From Citrobacter sp. JGM124 (GTDB lineage Bacteria; Pseudomonadota; Gammaproteobacteria; Enterobacterales; Enterobacteriaceae): 64,000 nucleotides of DNA. Each line of letters starts with the position of its first letter. Within the stretch, counting starts at the first letter, position 1. The stretch lies in the NCBI RefSeq assembly GCF_018257795.1, contig NZ_JAERJD010000001.1, forward strand, positions 434,001 to 498,000, given 5' to 3'. This document shows, in pieces, positions 58,788 through 64,000 of this stretch. Both the position numbers and the translations under genes were made by a program. Under the pieces are notes generated by a model. It was not told the DNA's origin. It searched no databases and saw nothing but the letters and a program-made list of their open reading frames with translations.

Positions 58788-60419
58788 ATGGCGATAATTT
58801 CTAAAAAAAGTTTGATCACAGCAAGTATTTTGAGTGCGCTTATTGCGGGTAATGTTGCAATAGCAGCCGACGTTCCGGCTGGCGTGACATTAGCCGAGAA
58901 ACAAACCTTAGTACGTAATAATGGCTCTGAAGTTGAATCCCTTGACCCACATAAAATTCAGGGCGTTCCTGAGTCCAATGTAAGCCGTGACCTGTTTGAA
59001 GGCCTGGTTATCAGTGGGGCTGACGGCCATCCCGTTCCAGGCGTTGCTGAGAAATGGGAAAATAAAGACGGTAAAGTCTGGACCTTCCATCTGCGTAAAG
59101 ATGCCAAATGGTCCAATGGTGAGCCGGTGACGGCTAATGATTTTGTCTATAGCTGGCGTCGTCTGGCTGATCCTAACACCGCTTCTCCTTATTCCAGTTA
59201 TTTGCAGTACGGTCATCTGAACAATATTGATGATATTCTTGCCGGTAAAAAACCTACCAGTGATCTTGGCGTAAAAGCGCTGGATGACCATACCCTTGAA
59301 GTGACGCTGGATGAACCTGTTCCATACTTCTATAAACTCCTTGTCCACCCTTCAATGTCCCCGGTTCCTCAAAGTGCGGTTGAGAAATACAAAGAGAAAT
59401 GGACCCAGCCTGGCAATATTATCTCCAACGGTGCCTATAAATTAAAAGACTGGGTTGTTAACGAGCGCATCGTACTGGAGCGTAACCCGCAATACTGGGA
59501 CAACGCCAAAACGGTAATTAACGAAGTGACTTACTTGCCTATCGCATCAGAAGTGACTGACGTTAACCGTTACCGTAGTGGTGAAATCGACATGACTTAC
59601 AACAACATGCCGATTGAACTGTTCCAGAAACTGAAAAAAGAGATCCCGGCAGAGGTCCGTGTCTCGCCTTATCTGTGCACTTACTACTACGAGTTGAATA
59701 ACCAGAAAGCGCCATTTACCGATCCACGTGTACGTGCTGCCCTGAAGCTGGGTCTGGACCGTGATATCATTGTAAATAAAGTGAAGAATCAAGGGGACTT
59801 GCCCGCTTATGGCTTCACCCCTCCTTATACTGATGGTGCAAAACTGACTGAGCCAGAGTGGTTCGGCTGGACACAAGAGAAGCGTAATGAAGAAGCCAGA
59901 AAATTACTGGCTGAAGCTGGTTATACCAAAGATAAACCGCTAACTTTCAACCTGTTATACAACACCTCCGACCTGCATAAAAAACTGGCGATTGCGGCTT
60001 CTTCCATCTGGAAAAAGAATCTGGGTGTTGATGTTAAACTCGAAAACCAGGAATGGAAAACCTTCCTTGACTCGCGTCGCCAGGGTAATTATGACGTCGC
60101 ACGTGCGGCATGGTGTGCTGACTACAATGAGCCAACTTCATTCCTGAACGCCATGCAGTCCGATAGCTCAAATAACTTCACCGGTTATAAGAGCCCGGCG
60201 TTCGACAAACTCGTGGGCGCGGCTCTGGAAGCCAGTACCGAAGAGCAGCGTGCTGAGTTGTATAACAAAGCTGAACAACAAATGGACAAAGACTCTGCCA
60301 TTGTGCCGGTGTTCTACTATGTTAACGCCCGTCTGGTTAAGCCCTGGGTTGGCGGTTACACCGGGCAGGATCCACAAGATAACGTTTACGTGAAAGATCT
60401 GTATATCATCAAACATTAA
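58788..60419 (+). CDS. oppA: Periplasmic oligopeptide-binding protein OppA
   Basis: 543 residues, as in E. coli. The signal peptide MAIISKKSLITASILSALIA... ends at the likely cleavage site IAADVPAG. It binds peptides of 2-5 residues and passes them to OppBCDF. Family segments are SLDPHKIQGVPESNVSRDLFEGL, TYLPIASEVTDVNRYRSGEIDMT, WCADYNEPTSFLN and PWVGGYTGQDP. ATG 58788 with GGGGTAG upstream is chosen; the frame is open 138 bp earlier. An inverted repeat separates it from oppB. Confidence 0.98.
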   Translation: MAIISKKSLITASILSALIAGNVAIAADVPAGVTLAEKQTLVRNNGSEVESLDPHKIQGVPESNVSRDLFEGLVISGADGHPVPGVAEKWENKDGKVWTFHLRKDAKWSNGEPVTANDFVYSWRRLADPNTASPYSSYLQYGHLNNIDDILAGKKPTSDLGVKALDDHTLEVTLDEPVPYFYKLLVHPSMSPVPQSAVEKYKEKWTQPGNIISNGAYKLKDWVVNERIVLERNPQYWDNAKTVINEVTYLPIASEVTDVNRYRSGEIDMTYNNMPIELFQKLKKEIPAEVRVSPYLCTYYYELNNQKAPFTDPRVRAALKLGLDRDIIVNKVKNQGDLPAYGFTPPYTDGAKLTEPEWFGWTQEKRNEEARKLLAEAGYTKDKPLTFNLLYNTSDLHKKLAIAASSIWKKNLGVDVKLENQEWKTFLDSRRQGNYDVARAAWCADYNEPTSFLNAMQSDSSNNFTGYKSPAFDKLVGAALEASTEEQRAELYNKAEQQMDKDSAIVPVFYYVNARLVKPWVGGYTGQDPQDNVYVKDLYIIKH

Positions 60420-60430
60420 TGGCAAATAGT

Positions 60431-60474
60431 GGGGCAGACTGCCGCCGTTTTTACGGGGAAATTCAGTCTGCCCC
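60431..60474 (+). other. 11-bp inverted repeat between oppA and oppB
   Basis: GGGGCAGACTG (60431-60441) pairs perfectly with CAGTCTGCCCC (60464-60474). It lies 11 bp after the oppA stop in a 108-bp gap and has no long T-run. A partial terminator/stabiliser here would let oppA be made in excess over the membrane and ATPase subunits. Confidence 0.75.
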
Positions 60475-60527
60475 ATCGTGTCTTGTTTACATCGCACTAT
60501 AAAGGCACAGGCCAGAAGGTACGGGCA

Positions 60528-61448
60528 ATGTTGAAATTTATTCTACGTCGTTGTTTGGAAGCGGTTCCGACACTCTTTATTCTAATAACTATCTCTTTCT
60601 TTATGATGCGTCTGGCTCCGGGGAGCCCTTTTACTAGCGAACGCGCTTTGCCACCAGAAGTTTTGGCAAATATTGAAGCGAAATATCACTTAAATGATCC
60701 GATGTATCTCCAGTACTTTAACTACTTAAAACAGTTGGGGCATGGTGATTTCGGACCTTCCTTTAAATATAAAGACTACTCTGTTAATGACTTGGTTGCC
60801 GCGAGTTTCCCGGTGTCAGCCAAGCTGGGTCTGGCCGCCTTTATCATGGCGATATTGCTGGGCGTTTCGGCAGGGGTGGTTGCGGCACTGAAGCAAAATA
60901 CCAAATGGGACTTTACCGTGATGGGGTTTGCTATGACCGGGGTGGTGATCCCGAGTTTTGTTGTGGCACCGTTGCTGGTACTGATCTTTGCGATTAATTT
61001 ACAGTGGCTTCCCGGCGGCGGCTGGAATGGTGGGGCACTTCCCTACATCATCCTGCCAATGACGGCCCTGTCACTGGCTTATATTGCCAGTATCGCGCGT
61101 ATTACACGCGGCTCAATGATTGAAGTGTTGCACTCTAACTTTATTCGTACCGCAAGGGCAAAAGGTTTGCCAATGCGGCGTATTATCCTGCGGCATGCAC
61201 TGAAACCAGCCTTATTGCCAGTGCTCTCTTATTTAGGTCCGGCATTTGTCGGTATTATCACGGGTTCGATGGTTATTGAAACCATCTTTGGCTTGCCGGG
61301 TATCGGTCAGCTGTTTGTTAACGGCGCATTAAACCGTGATTATTCACTGGTTTTAAGTCTGACCATTCTGGTTGGGGCTCTGACGATTTTGTTTAATGCC
61401 ATCGTCGATGTTTTGTACGCCGTTATCGATCCGAAAATTCGATACTAA
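60528..61448 (+). CDS. oppB: Oligopeptide ABC transporter permease OppB
   Basis: 306 residues with six membrane helices. The EAA-like coupling loop is ARAKGLPMRRIILRHALKPALLPVLSYLGP, and the C-terminal VIETIFGLPGIGQLFVNGALNRDY is typical of the family. ATG 60528 is set by alignment and an AAGG site; an open extension reaches 60429. oppC follows 19 bp later. Confidence 0.97.
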   Translation: MLKFILRRCLEAVPTLFILITISFFMMRLAPGSPFTSERALPPEVLANIEAKYHLNDPMYLQYFNYLKQLGHGDFGPSFKYKDYSVNDLVAASFPVSAKLGLAAFIMAILLGVSAGVVAALKQNTKWDFTVMGFAMTGVVIPSFVVAPLLVLIFAINLQWLPGGGWNGGALPYIILPMTALSLAYIASIARITRGSMIEVLHSNFIRTARAKGLPMRRIILRHALKPALLPVLSYLGPAFVGIITGSMVIETIFGLPGIGQLFVNGALNRDYSLVLSLTILVGALTILFNAIVDVLYAVIDPKIRY

Positions 61449-61467
61449 TGCTGGAGTTGTAATCATA

Positions 61468-62373
61468 ATGTTAACCAATAAAAACAGCGAAGCGGTAGGC
61501 AACTTCAGTGAGCAATTAGAAGTTGAAGGTCGTAGTCTCTGGCAAGATGCGCGCCGCCGTTTTATCCATAACCGTGCTGCGGTCACCAGTTTAGGTATTC
61601 TGTTTCTGATAGCTCTGTTCGTGACTTTTGCACCGATGCTGTCATCTTTCACCTACTTTGATGCGGATTTTGGCATGATGTCAGAAGCCCCGGAGATGGA
61701 AACCGGCCACTATTTTGGCACAGACTCCTCCGGGCGTGACTTACTGGTTCGTGTTGCCATTGGTGGGCGCATTTCTCTTATGGTCGGGGTTGCTGCCGCA
61801 CTAGTGGCTGTGCTCGTTGGTACGTTGTATGGTTCACTGGCGGGCTATGTGGGGGGGAAAACAGACTCCGTCATGATGCGTTTGCTGGAGATCCTGAACT
61901 CGTTTCCATTTATGTTTTTTGTGATCCTGCTGGTCACTTTCTTTGGCCAAAATATCCTGCTGATTTTTGTCGCGATTGGCATGGTCTCCTGGCTGGATAT
62001 GGCACGTATTGTACGTGGCCAGACCCTGAGTCTGAAACGTAAAGAGTTTATTGAAGCCGCGCAGGTCGGTGGGGTATCAACGTTTAAAATAGTGGTGCGT
62101 CATATAGTGCCAAACGTATTGGGTGTGGTGGTGGTTTACGCGTCATTGTTAGTACCCAGTATGATCCTGTTTGAATCTTTCCTCAGCTTTCTTGGCCTGG
62201 GTACACAGGAGCCATTAAGCAGCTGGGGGGCGTTACTCAGTGATGGTGCTAATTCGATGGAAGTGTCTCCCTGGTTGTTGCTTTTTCCAGCAGCGTTCCT
62301 GGTTGTCACCCTGTTTTGTTTCAACTTTATCGGCGATGGCCTGCGTGATGCCCTCGATCCGAAAGACAGATAA
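61468..62373 (+). CDS. oppC: Oligopeptide ABC transporter permease OppC
   Basis: 301 residues, one fewer than in E. coli. The hydrophilic N-terminus ([26 protein letters not shown]) precedes six helices; the coupling loop is [21 protein letters not shown] and the end is [15 protein letters not shown] 61468 lies beyond the oppB stop; an open frame reaches back into oppB but is not used. oppD follows 11 bp later. Confidence 0.97.
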   Translation: MLTNKNSEAVGNFSEQLEVEGRSLWQDARRRFIHNRAAVTSLGILFLIALFVTFAPMLSSFTYFDADFGMMSEAPEMETGHYFGTDSSGRDLLVRVAIGGRISLMVGVAAALVAVLVGTLYGSLAGYVGGKTDSVMMRLLEILNSFPFMFFVILLVTFFGQNILLIFVAIGMVSWLDMARIVRGQTLSLKRKEFIEAAQVGGVSTFKIVVRHIVPNVLGVVVVYASLLVPSMILFESFLSFLGLGTQEPLSSWGALLSDGANSMEVSPWLLLFPAAFLVVTLFCFNFIGDGLRDALDPKDR

Positions 62374-62384
62374 GGCGGTCCTCT

Positions 62385-63401
62385 ATGAGTATCACTAACA
62401 CCTCAGCGAAGACCACTTTGCTTGATCCGCATGATGACGTGCTACTGGATGTTAAAGATCTTCGCGTCAGTTTCTCAACCCCTGATGGGGATGTAACCGC
62501 CGTAAACAATTTAAATTTCAGCTTATCGGCAGGTGAGACGTTGGGTATTGTAGGGGAGTCGGGTTCAGGCAAGTCGCAAACTGCATTTGCACTGATGGGC
62601 TTACTGGCGGCAAATGGTCGCGTGGGGGGTTCCGCTCGCTTCAACGGCAGTGAACTGCTTAATATCCCTGAAGCCCAGCTTAACCGTCTGCGTGCTGAAC
62701 AAATCGCAATGATATTCCAGGATCCGATGACCTCGCTAAACCCTTATATGAAGGTAGGCGAGCAGTTAATGGAAGTATTGATCCTGCATAAAAAAATGGG
62801 TAAAGCGCAGGCCTTTGAAGAATCGCTGCGTATGCTTGATGCGGTAAAAATGCCTGAAGCGCGTAAACGCATGGGTATGTATCCCCATGAATTTTCTGGC
62901 GGTATGCGTCAGCGGGTCATGATAGCCATGGCCCTGTTGTGCCGGCCAAAGCTATTGATTGCTGATGAACCGACCACAGCGCTTGATGTAACGGTACAGG
63001 CTCAAATAATGACATTATTAAATGAGCTAAAACATGAATTCAATACTGCCATTATCATGATCACCCATGATTTGGGGGTGGTTGCGGGTATTTGCGATAA
63101 AGTCCTGGTGATGTATGCCGGGCGCACAATGGAATACGGCCGTGCCCGGGAAGTCTTTTATGATCCCGTGCATCCTTACTCAATCGGCCTGCTAAATGCG
63201 GTTCCGCGTCTTGATACTGAAGGGGAGCTGTTACAGACTATCCCGGGTAATCCGCCAAACCTGCTCCGTCTCCCTTCCGGTTGTCCTTTCCAGCCACGTT
63301 GCCCTTATGCGATGGAAAAATGCACCACTGCACCACCACTGGAAGCCTATGGTGAAGGCCGTCTACGTTCCTGCTTCAGAACTGCGGAGGAGTTAGCATG
63401 A
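62385..63401 (+). CDS. oppD: Oligopeptide ABC transporter ATPase OppD
   Basis: 338 residues. Walker [19 protein letters not shown], signature [15 protein letters not shown], Walker [14 protein letters not shown] and the switch His in MITHDLGVV. The C-terminal oligopeptide/dipeptide extension with [19 protein letters not shown] has the Cys residues known to bind a 4Fe-4S cluster in related ATPases. ATG follows an oppC-spaced site; the stop overlaps oppF by 4 nt. Confidence 0.97.
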   Translation: MSITNTSAKTTLLDPHDDVLLDVKDLRVSFSTPDGDVTAVNNLNFSLSAGETLGIVGESGSGKSQTAFALMGLLAANGRVGGSARFNGSELLNIPEAQLNRLRAEQIAMIFQDPMTSLNPYMKVGEQLMEVLILHKKMGKAQAFEESLRMLDAVKMPEARKRMGMYPHEFSGGMRQRVMIAMALLCRPKLLIADEPTTALDVTVQAQIMTLLNELKHEFNTAIIMITHDLGVVAGICDKVLVMYAGRTMEYGRAREVFYDPVHPYSIGLLNAVPRLDTEGELLQTIPGNPPNLLRLPSGCPFQPRCPYAMEKCTTAPPLEAYGEGRLRSCFRTAEELA

Positions 63402-64000
63402 GTCATCTGACGGAAGAGAGAAAAGTTCTGCTGGAAGTGCAGGATTTGAAAGTGCACTTTACCATTAAGGATGGCAAGCAGTGGTTCTGGAAACCGGCTA
63501 AAACGCTTAAGGCTGTTGATGGTGTATCCCTGCGCTTGTACGAAGGTGAAACGCTGGGCGTAGTAGGGGAGTCAGGTTGCGGAAAGTCCACGTTTGCCCG
63601 GGCCATCATTGGCCTGGTGAAGGCGACAGAAGGGCGTGTGGCGTGGCTTGGTAAAGATTTGCTGGGCATGAGTCCTGATCAATGGCGTGACGTACGCAGT
63701 GATATCCAAATGATCTTCCAGGATCCCCTGGCATCGTTGAACCCGCGTATGAACATTGGCGATATTATTGCCGAACCTTTACTGACTTATCATCCCAAAA
63801 TGTCTCGCCATGAAGTGCGTGAGCGGGTACAGGCGATGATGATGAAGGTGGGACTGCTACCGAATCTGATTAACCGTTATCCCCATGAGTTTTCCGGTGG
63901 CCAATGCCAGCGTATTGGTATTGCCAGAGCGTTGATCCTGGAGCCAAAGCTGATTATCTGTGATGAGCCGGTTTCTGCACTGGATGTATCGATTCAGGCT
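63398..64000 (+). CDS. oppF: Oligopeptide ABC transporter ATPase OppF, N-terminal part
   Basis: 201 codons to the window edge; about 334 expected in total. Walker [19 protein letters not shown], signature [15 protein letters not shown] and Walker [18 protein letters not shown] are all present. It pairs with OppD to energise peptide import. ATG 63398 overlaps the oppD stop (ATGA). The C-terminal part, including the switch His, lies outside this window. Confidence 0.97.
   Translation, partial: MSHLTEERKVLLEVQDLKVHFTIKDGKQWFWKPAKTLKAVDGVSLRLYEGETLGVVGESGCGKSTFARAIIGLVKATEGRVAWLGKDLLGMSPDQWRDVRSDIQMIFQDPLASLNPRMNIGDIIAEPLLTYHPKMSRHEVRERVQAMMMKVGLLPNLINRYPHEFSGGQCQRIGIARALILEPKLIICDEPVSALDVSIQA

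Overview
The window is chromosomal DNA from a member of the Enterobacterales. It carries the conserved order ychF-pth-ychH-prs-ispE-lolB-hemA-prfA-prmC-sirB1-kdsA-chaA-chaC-ychN-tRNA-Tyr-purU-ychJ-rssB-galU-hns-tdk-adhE-ychE-oppABCDF, with products close to those of E. coli. Genus cannot be fixed from sequence alone. The core is trimmed relative to E. coli K-12: dauA, sirB2, chaB, the ychO-narLXK-narGHJI block and rssA are all missing from their usual places, and there is one tRNA-Tyr instead of two.

Bases 1-21,170 are an accessory metabolic region. After the end of a lipocalin gene (blc) and a CynT-like carbonic anhydrase comes a divergent sugar cluster (1180-9548). Leftward it has a fused DhaK-DhaL kinase, a TpiA-like isomerase and a SorC-family regulator. 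Rightward it has an RpiB-like isomerase, a transaldolase, a transketolase and a xylose-isomerase-fold protein. The kinase/TpiA/RpiB trio matches the known erythrulose (tetritol) route to D-erythrose-4-phosphate, and transaldolase plus transketolase would feed that product into central metabolism. Then come an MFS sugar-acid transporter with a D-2-hydroxyacid dehydrogenase, ymjA, an RluA-family pseudouridine synthase, yaiL, a complete D-xylonate operon (IclR regulator, yjhH, yjhG, yjhF) and a second DctA-type dicarboxylate carrier.

Bases 21,869-32,372 hold a complete type I-F CRISPR-Cas locus: cas1, cas2-3, csy1, csy2, csy3 and cas6f. Two arrays flank the genes and read outward: 25 repeats on the left (minus strand) and 7 on the right (plus strand). 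All key catalytic residues that can be checked are present, so the system looks active. It is not a transposon-associated I-F3 system.

Bases 32,894-64,000 are core genome, interrupted by several long gene-poor gaps. The largest is 1.5 kb between galU and hns. One gap, at the usual rssA position, contains a candidate unrecognised gene with a near-perfect Shine-Dalgarno sequence that overlaps rssB. Notable non-coding structures include a tyrT-type stringent promoter, a 15-bp long-range inverted repeat in the adhE leader, an 11-bp hairpin between oppA and oppB, and a 15-bp perfect hairpin 17 bp upstream of the right CRISPR array.

I found no clearly novel multi-gene system. The best leads are the tetrulose cluster with its own pentose-phosphate enzymes and its repeated TGAAC/GTTCA boxes, the orphan gene before rssB, the adhE leader stem, and the repeat-variant pattern of the right CRISPR array.
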